NCBI GenBank assembly: GCA_025869455.1
Contig: JAOZVT010000637.1
Span: 1-8,346 of the forward strand
DNA length: 8,346 nucleotides
Reading direction: 5' to 3'
Origin: Prosthecobacter sp.
GTDB taxonomy: Bacteria > Verrucomicrobiota > Verrucomicrobiia > Verrucomicrobiales > Verrucomicrobiaceae
Below, in pieces: positions 1 through 6,912 of the stretch. Both the position numbers and the translations under genes were made by a program. Under the pieces are notes generated by a model. The model ran no database searches. It had not been told where the DNA came from and saw only the letters and a list, made by a program, of their open reading frames with translations. How positions within the stretch are numbered: the stretch's first letter is position 1; each line of letters starts with the position of its first letter.

Positions 1-54
1 GCTGTGTATGGGGTTCCTGGGATTTAAGGTCGGTTGATCGTTCTGTTTGTTTCC

Positions 55-86
55 GCGCCGCCATAGAAATCTGGCGTCGCTTTTTT
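55..86 (+). terminator. Intrinsic terminator of an unseen upstream gene
   Basis: A 9-base arm at 55-63 (GCGCCGCCA) pairs with 72-80 (TGGCGTCGC) with one internal mismatch around an 8-base loop, followed directly by six T at 81-86. This is the layout of a Rho-independent terminator reading on the plus strand, so a plus-strand gene probably ends at or just before the left edge. In-frame stops at 25-27 (TAA) and 35-37 (TGA) are both possible ends; too little coding sequence remains to choose. Confidence 0.6.
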
Positions 87-151
87 GTGCTCTGTTGAGA
101 TGCGGAAAGTTTGTGATCAGCCCCTTGACCTAACCAAAAGGACGATCATGT

Positions 152-197
152 GACCTATAGGATTTATAGGACTTATATTCACAGACCACTGACCACT
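152..197. repeat. Short tandem repeats in the leader upstream of the first gene
   Basis: Three 9-base units lie end to end at 152-178: GACCTATAG, GATTTATAG and GACTTATAT. A second, unrelated tandem follows at 184-197, two exact copies of GACCACT. The 8-base palindrome CCTATAGG lies at 154-161. The rest of 87-301 shows no open frame with coding character and no clear -35/-10 pair. The repeats could be a regulatory or leader element of the dehydrogenase gene, or a dispersed intergenic repeat; the sequence alone does not say which. Confidence 0.5.
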
Positions 198-301
198 GAA
201 TACGCCCCTCAGCCACCCAGGATTGAGCAAGTCTTGAGAGAGGCCAGTCCAACTCGTCCTTGTGCCTTCACTCAAGGCCGCTAGAAATGAATGGACGTAT
301 G

Positions 302-1312
302 ATGAAAGCTTATCACATCACAGGCACCGACGGATTAGCCTCCCTGCAACAGGTGGAACTCCCTGCCCCGTTGCCACAGCATGGTGAGGTGCAGATACGG
401 ATCCGGGCGGTTTCGCTGAATTACCGGGACTACATGAATGTCTGTGGCATCCGTGGGGTGACGGGGCCGATCCCACGGATTCCTTGTTCCGATGGTGCGG
501 GTGAAGTGATCGCCGTGGGGGAAGGTGTCAGTGACTGGAAGCCGGGAGATCGCGTGGTCATTCCGTTCATGCCGACTTGGTTGGATGGCGGATTCACGCA
601 GGCTAACGCCGCCTTGGCCCTCGGTGGTGCGGTGGACGGTTTGTTGCGTGAAGTGGAGTGTTTGCCAGCCAGTAGTCTCCTACGTATTCCAGAACATCTT
701 TCATTTGAAGAAGCGGCTAGCCTGCCCTGTGCTGCGGTGACTGCCTGGGATGCTTTGTTTGTGCGTGGAAATCTCCAGGCAGGAGAAAGCGTCCTTGTAC
801 TGGGGAGCGGTGGAGTATCCACCTTTGCCCTTCAGTTTGCTAAAATGGCGGGAGCACGTGTACTGGCCATCACCAGCAGCGATGACAAAGCGACTCGTCT
901 TCGTGAGATGGGCGCGGACGTGACCCACAACTATCGTACCGATCCTGCCTGGGATGAGTGGGCTTTGGCTCAAACGGGAGGACTAGGCGTGGACAAAGTC
1001 ATTGAAATCGGCGGCCCTGAAACGCTGAATCGTTCCATCAAAGCCACCCGATTTGGTGGTCACATTGCCCTTATCGGGGTGCTCACAGGCACGGCGGGGG
1101 ACATTCAAACGGTGGGTATTTTACGCAAAGGCATTCGTCTGGATGGTGTTTATGTGGGGTCGAGAGCCATGTTTGCCCAGATGCTCCAGGCGATCACTCA
1201 GGCAGGAATGCATCCTGTGATAGATTCGACCTTTGAATTTGACCAGGCCGTGGCAGCGTTCGAGCATCTGGCCAGCGGTAAGCATTTTGGAAAGATCCTC
1301 ATTCGCCTCTGA
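302..1312 (+). CDS. Zinc-independent medium-chain dehydrogenase/reductase (MDR7-like, quinone oxidoreductase/alcohol dehydrogenase family)
   Basis: Predicted soluble NAD(P)H-dependent oxidoreductase of 336 residues, a normal length for the family; substrate unknown. The N-terminal GroES-like domain (about 1-125) carries the MDR landmarks SLNYRD (38-43), SDGAGEV (63-69) and GDRV (82-85). The Rossmann domain carries the nucleotide loop GSGGVS (168-173), followed by TSSDDK (191-196), which by analogy with related reductases may favour NADP(H). The C-terminus (GKHFGKILI) is typical. The catalytic zinc ligands of classical alcohol dehydrogenases (Cys, then GHE) are replaced by YRD and SDGAGE, and the four-cysteine structural zinc lobe is absent, so zinc independence is well supported. 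Start: ATG at 302 gives the family-typical MKAY beginning and has GGA six bases upstream. ATG at 299 or 287 and TTG at 260 are in-frame alternatives. The next gene begins 56 bases downstream on the same strand with no terminator between, suggesting co-transcription. Confidence 0.88.
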   Translation: MKAYHITGTDGLASLQQVELPAPLPQHGEVQIRIRAVSLNYRDYMNVCGIRGVTGPIPRIPCSDGAGEVIAVGEGVSDWKPGDRVVIPFMPTWLDGGFTQANAALALGGAVDGLLREVECLPASSLLRIPEHLSFEEAASLPCAAVTAWDALFVRGNLQAGESVLVLGSGGVSTFALQFAKMAGARVLAITSSDDKATRLREMGADVTHNYRTDPAWDEWALAQTGGLGVDKVIEIGGPETLNRSIKATRFGGHIALIGVLTGTAGDIQTVGILRKGIRLDGVYVGSRAMFAQMLQAITQAGMHPVIDSTFEFDQAVAAFEHLASGKHFGKILIRL

Positions 1313-1368
1313 CCCTGCCTTGACGGACCGCTCTCCGCTTCCATCTTGCCCCCTGCTTTTCATTCCTC

Positions 1369-2604
1369 ATGCCGACCATTCCCATCTTGATGCCCCAATT
1401 GGGCGAATCCATCGCCGAGGCCACCATCGTTCGTATCTTGATCGAACCTGGACAGCAGATCGAAGCTGGAACAGACATCTTTGAAGTGGAGACCAATAAG
1501 GCCACCATGGCTGTCAGCAGCCCCTGTGCAGGCCACGTTTCCGCCATCAGCGCCCAAGTGCAGAAAAGCTATGCGGTGGGGTCCAACCTCGCTGCGTTTG
1601 ATGTTTCAGATGAAGATGCGGCCTCGCTCGGCTTCACCGAAGAACCTGCGTCTCCTCCACAACAGTCACAACCCAGCAGCATGCCCAGTGCGGATTCGCT
1701 GCATTTCCAGTTCAACGAAGAAGACAACATCACTGGTTATCAGCCGAAGGTGGAACCAGTGGTCGGTGGTGCATTACCCGTGCCTGCTGGGGCGACTGGA
1801 GCCAGCTACATTTCCCCACGCATGCGTGCCCGCATGAATGAACTGGGGCTGAATGCCTCTGACTTGGCCGGGATCGCCGGCACGGGCGCTGGTGGCCGTG
1901 TGACGGTGGAAGACTTTGAAAACTTTCTGCGCGGCCTTGAGCAGCACCGCCTCACACCAGCCTCCCCCATGCGTATCGCCGTGGCTGACTCCATGCGCCG
2001 CAGTTGGAGCCGCCCCCTGGCGACTGTTGGCAGTCCTGTGATCTTGGACGCCATCCTTTCTCATCGTAAACGCACAAATCCTAAGCCCGGCCCAGCCCTG
2101 TATGTCATACGTGCTCTAGCCTTGGCCCTCGCTGAAAACACCGCTGTGGCAGGTCGCCTCATTGGCAGCCGCATTGTACATCCACGCGCCATTGATATTG
2201 GCTTCGCCGTGGAAGTGGATGACGGTGTGCTGGTGCCTGTCTTGCGTGAAGTCGAAAAAACACCGCTGGTGCAACTGGTGCCCGTTTATAACAAACTGGT
2301 GGAGCAAGCACGCTCCCGCCGACTGCCCATGGACGTGAACCGTCCAGGCATCGCCACCGTGACCAATTTTGGCACCTTCGGCATCGTCTGGGCCACCCCG
2401 ATTCCGCTGCCTGAGCAAAATCTAGTGCTGGGATTAGGAGCTGGCAGCAAGGTGCCGCGCTGGAGTGATGAAGTGAAGCAGTTCATTCCCGTGACGGAAG
2501 CGGAACTCACCCTGAGCTTTGACCACCGCATCCTGGATGGTGGTGGCGCAGGTCGCCTACTGGCACGCGTGGCTCAGTTACTGCAAGAACCTGAGAAACT
2601 GTAA
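1369..2604 (+). CDS. 2-oxo acid dehydrogenase complex E2 component (dihydrolipoyllysine acyltransferase)
   Basis: E2 core enzyme of a pyruvate- or branched-chain-type 2-oxo acid dehydrogenase; it passes an acyl group from the E1 thiamine enzyme to coenzyme A through a lipoyl arm, in the cytoplasm. The 411 residues hold the full E2 order: one lipoyl domain (about 3-79) with lipoylation site Lys44 in ETNKATM; a variable linker rich in Pro, Ser and Gln (about 80-145); the peripheral-subunit (E1/E3) binding domain (147-187, SPRMRARMNELG to GGRVTVEDF); and the catalytic domain (about 196-411) with NFGTFG (333-338) and DHRILDG (385-391), where His386 and Asp390 are the expected catalytic pair. All key residues are present, so it should be active. 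Acyl specificity cannot be read from the sequence, so acetyltransferase is only the default name. No E1 or E3 gene is in the window. ATG 1369 fits the lipoyl-domain beginning (MPTIPILMPQLGES); a pyrimidine-rich leader without Shine-Dalgarno precedes it. Confidence 0.93.
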   Translation: MPTIPILMPQLGESIAEATIVRILIEPGQQIEAGTDIFEVETNKATMAVSSPCAGHVSAISAQVQKSYAVGSNLAAFDVSDEDAASLGFTEEPASPPQQSQPSSMPSADSLHFQFNEEDNITGYQPKVEPVVGGALPVPAGATGASYISPRMRARMNELGLNASDLAGIAGTGAGGRVTVEDFENFLRGLEQHRLTPASPMRIAVADSMRRSWSRPLATVGSPVILDAILSHRKRTNPKPGPALYVIRALALALAENTAVAGRLIGSRIVHPRAIDIGFAVEVDDGVLVPVLREVEKTPLVQLVPVYNKLVEQARSRRLPMDVNRPGIATVTNFGTFGIVWATPIPLPEQNLVLGLGAGSKVPRWSDEVKQFIPVTEAELTLSFDHRILDGGGAGRLLARVAQLLQEPEKL

Positions 2605-2616
2605 CTTCCCACCCCC

Positions 2617-2630
2617 TGTGACGCATCACA
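2617..2630. promoter_or_regulatory. TGTGA-N4-TCACA palindrome, possible CRP/FNR-type operator
   Basis: A perfect 5-base inverted repeat, TGTGA (2617-2621) and TCACA (2626-2630) with spacer CGCA, lies between the E2 stop codon and the DUF6580 start, 40 bases before that ATG. The half-site equals that of CRP, but CRP of enterobacteria uses a 6-base spacer, whereas FNR-like sites use 4. No clear -10/-35 pair accompanies it. It may be a regulator site or chance. Confidence 0.22.
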
Positions 2631-2670
2631 TAGGTTGCACGGCACGTATCTGCCCTTATTCTCCACTTTC

Positions 2671-3288
2671 ATGAAGTCTGACTCCCGTCCTACCACGCCA
2701 CTGCTCTGGGTTCCCCTCCTCCTCGTCCTGCTCGCACTGGGTTTCCGCTGGATGAAGCTGAGTGCTGAAGGCATGACTTTGCTGCCCAATTTTGCGCCTT
2801 GGATGGCTTTGGCCTTCACTGGCACCTTGGTTTTTCCACGCAAAAGCATTCCCTGGTGGGCTTGGCCGCTCATGCTGGTGGTGATTGATTTTGCGGCCAT
2901 GGGGGCTCAACTTTGGTCCTTGGCTGATGGGCGAGCCGAAGTCTTCCTGACCTATGGCATCTATGCCGCCGCCGCCTGGGCCGCTAACCAAATGCGTGGC
3001 AATACAAGCATCCTAAAATCCCTTCTAGGAGTAGCCACTTGCAGCATCGTCTTCTACGTGGTCACCAATACCCTTTGCTGGTGGGTAAAGCCCTACTATG
3101 CCAAGGATCTCATGGGATTGGTTCAGGCCCTCACCACGGGTCTTCCCGAATACCCAGCCACCTGGACCTTCCTGCGGAATTCCTTGCTGAGTGACCTTGG
3201 TTTCAGCGCCCTACTCTTGGCTGCCTTCAATGCGGAAGCTAAGGTTCGCTCGGCTCCAGCCATCCGCTGGACGGCCGTTGCAGCTTGA
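2671..3288 (+). CDS. DUF6580 family integral membrane protein
   Basis: A 205-residue polytopic inner-membrane protein. Hydrophobic stretches at about 9-26, 40-55, 62-80, 91-106, 117-137 and 171-187 suggest five or six membrane segments. Family-like signatures are LPNFAPWMALAFTG (38-51), which matches the 'P-P-N-F-x-P-x-x-A-L-A-L-F' opening of DUF6580 proteins, the mid-region YVVTNTLCWWV (129-139), and the C-terminal NSLLSDLGFSALLL (170-183). The family is uncharacterised; its general look recalls substrate-binding S components of ECF transporters, but no energising ATPase or T component lies nearby, so a transport role is only inference. ATG 2671 is chosen because it precedes the first membrane helix; an upstream in-frame TTG at 2635 would add 12 residues without support. 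No Shine-Dalgarno is present. It converges with the minus-strand gene ending at 3332. Confidence 0.72.
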   Translation: MKSDSRPTTPLLWVPLLLVLLALGFRWMKLSAEGMTLLPNFAPWMALAFTGTLVFPRKSIPWWAWPLMLVVIDFAAMGAQLWSLADGRAEVFLTYGIYAAAAWAANQMRGNTSILKSLLGVATCSIVFYVVTNTLCWWVKPYYAKDLMGLVQALTTGLPEYPATWTFLRNSLLSDLGFSALLLAAFNAEAKVRSAPAIRWTAVAA

Positions 3289-3331
3289 TTTAGTCCGCGC
3301 AGCTTTCTGTAAAATTGGTCCTCACTGAAAC

Positions 3332-5116
3332 TCAGGGAGTCTTCAGGCTCACTGTTCCGATTTGGGTCAGCAAAGCACGCTGAGTCGGTGACCAAGCCTC
3401 TTTATTCTCATGCTGTGTGCGCAAGGCGGCGGCTTGAATGTCTTTAGCATTGAGAGACCCTGGATACACCAGCTTTTCCCAAAGCTCGATCACAGTGCTG
3501 TCTTGGCGTAGCGCTGACAGTAGGAGTGGAATTTGCTTTCTGATCTCTTCATTCGAAGGTGGATCCAGGTGCAGCCACAGAAGCAATTTCTGATACCTCG
3601 GGTCACTCTTCGGAAGTTCCGCCGTCTCCCCTTTGAGGAACGCTTCATGCTGAGTCCAGTCTCCTATCTCAATGCGTTCCGCTAAAGCACGAAGTTCAGG
3701 AGCTTCCGCAGCCATGGAGGCCACCTGCTGCTTACGCCAGATGGCGTTCGGATTTTCCGGCAGTTCGACTTCTGCATTCTCCACCGCTGTGGATGCAGTC
3801 GCTACGCCAGAATCGACAGCCGCCGCTGTGGCTTCATTCACAACAGGATTGCGCACTAAATCATACGGGCCTAACCAAATCCCTAACACCAAAGCCCAAG
3901 CCCCCACAATACCTCCAATAAAAAACGGAATCCCACGCCAAATGATGATCGGCTGGCGAACGACTTGCTTCGGTGTTCCGATTGGAGTTTCAGGTTCAAA
4001 GCGTTCTTGCTTTTTGGTTGCCAAGGCAGCTTCCAGTTCTTCACGCTCGCGCGTGCGAGCAATCAGTAGATTCCACCAGCAAACAGGAACGATGGCTTTG
4101 AATAGGCGGGCGGAGTCAGCTTTCGGACTGAGATATTCTGACAGCTGCGTTAGGGCAGCATACTCCTCAGGTTCATTCCAGGTCCACTCCACCCGAGGCC
4201 GACGCAAACGCTGGTCCCACAGATCACGAGCATCCTGGCTGCAACCGCGCACAATGAGTCCAGCGCCTAACCATAAGCGTGCTTCCTCCAGCGCCTCCTG
4301 CTGATCCGGTGTGATGTGCGCCTTCGCCGCGTCCAGCAAATGCTCTGCACGGGAGTAACGGCTGACCGCTAAAGAAGTGGTCAAAGCCAGCATCAAATCC
4401 ACCACCTCAGGACACCCCATTTTGGATTGTGTCGCGATCAGGGCTTCTGCCAAACGTGTGAGGCGGGCAAGGTCCGCTTTGGCAGCCCACCGAGACGCCA
4501 CCATGAAAGTCAGGGTGTAATGCCCGGAGCCCAGCTCAATGATGAGATCTGGCACGCGCGTCATCTCAGCCAGCAGATCCTCATGATCGGCAAAAAACAC
4601 CGCCAAATACTCGCTAGCTGCACCTGCCCACTCCGGTTTCACGTAAGCGGCAGCGCAAAAGTTAGCAAACGCCCCAGGTAGCTGCCCGGGATCGTTGCGT
4701 GCTTTTTCCAAAGCCTTGGCCACATTCCCCAATTCGGAAGGCAGGGCGGGCAAGGCTTCAGGAGCATCCTCAACCGTTTCGGGAGTTTCCACGGCGGCGG
4801 TCAATCGTTCCTCAGACTCTTCAAATGCCACGCCTTCGTCAGAGTGAGTCTCGATCAACTCCTCATCGGCAGAAGCGACGGAATCCTCACGATCATCAGA
4901 CTCCACTTCTGGAATCTGCTCTTCTACTTCTGACTTCCACTCTTCAGGCTCCGTGCTTGTTTCACTCAATTCTGTTTCGTTCTCTAATGACTCAAAATGT
5001 GTCTCACCGTCCTCCTTCGACTCCACTGGCAGGGACAAAGGCCCAAACTCCGAGAAGAGACTAAACTCCTGCGAAGTGGTTTTTGCCGTGGTTGAATCGG
5101 ATTCTTGAGCCGCCAT
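3332..5116 (-). CDS. Unknown protein with acidic N-terminus, helical repeat region and one membrane segment
   Basis: I do not recognise this 594-residue protein. Visible parts in order: a very acidic, probably disordered Glu/Asp/Ser/Thr-rich region (about 30-122); an alpha-helical region (about 128-350) rich in Ala and Leu, resembling TPR-like helical hairpins but without clear TPR consensus; a basic linker (368-394); one strong membrane segment (about 395-417, PFFIGGIVGAWALVLGIWLG); an Ala/Val/Thr-rich stretch (422-450); and a second helical region (about 457-594). Positive charges precede the membrane segment, so by the positive-inside rule residues 1-394 are probably cytoplasmic and the last ~175 residues periplasmic. 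There is no signal peptide and no catalytic motif. A scaffold or assembly role would fit but is conjecture. Start ATG 5116 is preceded by GCTC and has no Shine-Dalgarno. The upstream 283 bases are AT-rich near the gene and carry the terminator of the DUF1552 gene, so this gene needs its own promoter. Confidence 0.85.
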   Translation of the reverse strand: MAAQESDSTTAKTTSQEFSLFSEFGPLSLPVESKEDGETHFESLENETELSETSTEPEEWKSEVEEQIPEVESDDREDSVASADEELIETHSDEGVAFEESEERLTAAVETPETVEDAPEALPALPSELGNVAKALEKARNDPGQLPGAFANFCAAAYVKPEWAGAASEYLAVFFADHEDLLAEMTRVPDLIIELGSGHYTLTFMVASRWAAKADLARLTRLAEALIATQSKMGCPEVVDLMLALTTSLAVSRYSRAEHLLDAAKAHITPDQQEALEEARLWLGAGLIVRGCSQDARDLWDQRLRRPRVEWTWNEPEEYAALTQLSEYLSPKADSARLFKAIVPVCWWNLLIARTREREELEAALATKKQERFEPETPIGTPKQVVRQPIIIWRGIPFFIGGIVGAWALVLGIWLGPYDLVRNPVVNEATAAAVDSGVATASTAVENAEVELPENPNAIWRKQQVASMAAEAPELRALAERIEIGDWTQHEAFLKGETAELPKSDPRYQKLLLWLHLDPPSNEEIRKQIPLLLSALRQDSTVIELWEKLVYPGSLNAKDIQAAALRTQHENKEAWSPTQRALLTQIGTVSLKTP

Positions 5117-5326
5117 GAGCAGTGATTATTAAAACTGGAGGCACTATCATGCAACGAGCCTATCGCATTAAATATACGGAAAGATGAAGTTTCTGCCACT
5201 AAGCATTCCGATTGTTTGAAAAACTTACACAGACATCTGGACACCTAACTAGGATAAAACCTAAATTTAGTGAAATCGTCAGTCAAAGGATCCCAACAAA
5301 TTTTGCGAAACACAAGACCTTTTCAG

Positions 5327-5363
5327 AAAAATCCCCCTCCTCTCAAATGAGAAGAAGGGGATT
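5327..5363 (-). terminator. Intrinsic terminator of the DUF1552 gene
   Basis: Read on the minus strand, 5363-5349 (AATCCCCTTCTTCTC) pairs over 15 bases with 5344-5330 (GAGAGGAGGGGGATT), with two G-U wobbles and loop ATTT, followed by a T run at 5331-5327. The wobbles make it a better hairpin as minus-strand RNA than as plus-strand RNA, which fits the orientation. It lies 36 bases past the DUF1552 stop codon and separates that gene from the unknown gene downstream. Confidence 0.85.
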
Positions 5364-5399
5364 CAAAGAGGATTTCAATCTGCGCCACTTAGGCCCAGC

Positions 5400-6770
5400 T
5401 TAGCTCACTTCCAAGACACCTGTGCTATCACCCACACGCTCAGCACGCACACCCATGCGGTCCAGCATGGAGAGGTAGAGATTGGTCATCGGGGTCTCTC
5501 CTGGCAAGACGACACGCTTACCTGGAGTCATGGTGCCACCAGCACGGCCTGCCAAAAGAATAGGCAGGTTGTCATGGTTATGACGGTTACCATCGCCAAT
5601 ACCGCCGCCGAAGACGATCATGCTGTTATCCAGCAGATTGCCATCGCCTTCCTTCGTGTTCTTCAGCTTGTCTAGGAAGTAGCCAAACTGACGCATGTAG
5701 AAGCGGTCAATGCGGGCGATTTTGTCCAATTTCTCCGCATTGCTCTCATGGTGAGAGAGGTAGTGGTGAGCATCTGGCACGCCCAATTGCGGGAAACTGC
5801 GGTTACTGCCATCATGCGCTAGCATGAAGGTGCAGAGGCGGGTGGTGTCCGTCTGGAAAGCCAGGGTCAAGAGGTCAAACATCATGTGGATGTGCTCCTC
5901 ATAGGACTCAGGGATGCCCTCCGGCACCGGATAATCTTTGGGCAGTGAAGCGGTGAATTTTTCCGCACGTTCGATGCGCATTTCGATGTCACGCACGCTG
6001 CTGTAGTATTCGTCCAGCTTGCGTTTGTCATTCCCACTCACCTTGCCTTGCAGGGATTTGGCTTCTCCCAAGACGGTGTCCAGAATGCTCTTTTGCAAAC
6101 GCTGCCTGCGGGCACCATCTGCGCCCTTAGCACTGGATGCACCATAACCAAAAAGACGTTCGAAGACGAGGCGTGGATCCATTTCTGGAGCCATCGGCAT
6201 CGTTTCATTTTTCCAAGCTAAGTTGAACTGATAGGCGCAGGAGTAGCCGCTATCACAACGGCCTGAGCTGCGCTGACCATCGGTGCTGAGTTCCAGGGAA
6301 GGCAGACGGGTCAGGTGACCGATCTTTTGCGCGGCAATCTGGTCCACCGAAATGCCTAGCTGGATGTCTGAGCCCGCCGTCTTTTTCGGCATGCAACCCG
6401 TGAGAAAGGTGGAGGTAGCCCGGGCGTGATCGCCCCCGCCATTGCCATGAGAGCGGGCATTGTCCTGAGCCAGACCGGAAATGACCATGAAGTCATTGCG
6501 ATGGGACTCGATCTCTTTCAGCGTATTGCTGAGCTGGTAATTAGCACCTTCGCCCGTTGGGAACCATTCCTTCACATTCACACCGTTAGGAATGTAGAGC
6601 CAAGCTGCACGCACAGGGGCCTTGGTCGCAGCTTTCTCTGCCGCAGCCGCCATGGCACGCCCACCGAATGACTCTAGGAGTGGCAGAGACATCATGGTGC
6701 CAAGTCCACGCAGGACATGACGGCGACTCATCTGATGGGAAGCTGTGGCTGTTTTGTGAAAAGGATTCAT
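5400..6770 (-). CDS. DUF1552 domain protein, Tat-exported
   Basis: A 456-residue exported protein of the DUF1552 family, common and often amplified in Planctomycetes and Verrucomicrobia; related to the DUF1501 group with an alkaline-phosphatase/sulfatase-like fold, function not established. The N-terminus carries a twin-arginine signal (SRRHVLRGLG, 15-24), a hydrophobic stretch and an AMAAAAEKA cleavage region near 39-47, so it should be exported folded by Tat. Family landmarks: AAWLYIPNGVN (55-65), SGLAQDNARSHGNGGGDHARA (98-118), TFLTG (121-125), GISVDQ (139-144), SYEEHIHMMFDLLTLAFQTD (289-308), MLAHDGSNRSF (316-326), HHYLSHH (335-341) and FGGGIGDGNRHNHDNLP (387-403). Length is full. ATG 6770 is preferred; it leaves a 13-residue lead before the Met-Ser-Arg-Arg motif. 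ATG 6827 would add 19 residues that look non-coding, and Met14 (6731) is a shorter option. The DUF1592/DUF1588-type cytochrome-like partner often found next to this family is absent here; the gene is divergent from azurin. Confidence 0.93.
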   Translation of the reverse strand: MNPFHKTATASHQMSRRHVLRGLGTMMSLPLLESFGGRAMAAAAEKAATKAPVRAAWLYIPNGVNVKEWFPTGEGANYQLSNTLKEIESHRNDFMVISGLAQDNARSHGNGGGDHARATSTFLTGCMPKKTAGSDIQLGISVDQIAAQKIGHLTRLPSLELSTDGQRSSGRCDSGYSCAYQFNLAWKNETMPMAPEMDPRLVFERLFGYGASSAKGADGARRQRLQKSILDTVLGEAKSLQGKVSGNDKRKLDEYYSSVRDIEMRIERAEKFTASLPKDYPVPEGIPESYEEHIHMMFDLLTLAFQTDTTRLCTFMLAHDGSNRSFPQLGVPDAHHYLSHHESNAEKLDKIARIDRFYMRQFGYFLDKLKNTKEGDGNLLDNSMIVFGGGIGDGNRHNHDNLPILLAGRAGGTMTPGKRVVLPGETPMTNLYLSMLDRMGVRAERVGDSTGVLEVS

Positions 6771-6912
6771 GGGGGTTACAGTACTACGGAATACGTCGCC
6801 GGATTCTTTCCTTGACGTAAATCGCAAACTTCAGGCCACTTTGCACGAAATTGGTTGAAAATCTAGCCCGACCACGCCCGATTAACGTACTACCCCCATC
6901 TAACATCCATCC
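6771..6912. promoter_or_regulatory. Divergent promoter region between DUF1552 and azurin-like genes
   Basis: The 142 bases between two outward-facing starts must hold both promoters unless transcripts enter from outside. I see no convincing -35/-10 pair on either strand; TTGAAA at 6855-6860 is a weak -35 candidate for the azurin gene without a good -10. The heptamer GTACTAC occurs twice in the same orientation, at 6781-6787 near the DUF1552 start and 6887-6893 near the azurin start. Both leaders then carry a run of five C close to the ATG. Neither start has a Shine-Dalgarno sequence. Confidence 0.4.

Noticed and set aside
1..95. Short open frames at the left edge that could be a gene end
   Set aside because: Two or three frames stop within 95 bases and none has recognisable protein character; only the terminator hints at an upstream gene.
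430..822. A 130-codon minus-strand open frame opposite the MDR dehydrogenase
   Set aside because: The plus-strand protein is an unmistakable family member across this region; the antisense frame is Pro/Ser/Arg-rich without motifs.
2619..2628. TGACGCATCA recurring as its reverse complement at 8332-8341
   Set aside because: A shared 10-mer between two places in 8 kb is expected by chance many times; flanks do not match.
3325..3346. Hairpin CTGAAACTC/GAGTCTTCAG at the end of the minus-strand 594-residue gene
   Set aside because: It overlaps the stop codon, has a bulge and a 3-base loop, and is not followed by a T run on either strand, so it is not a convincing terminator.
3672..4304. A 210-codon plus-strand open frame inside the minus-strand 594-residue gene
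   Set aside because: It is antisense to a gene with better coding character, is rich in Ser/Arg as expected of a reverse shadow, and has no recognisable domain or start signal.
5101..5170. Possible -35/-10 pair (TTGCAT ... TTTAAT) upstream of the 594-residue gene
   Set aside because: Spacing is only 15 bases, the -35 matches poorly, and the -10 is too close to the ATG; AT-rich sequence gives such matches by chance.
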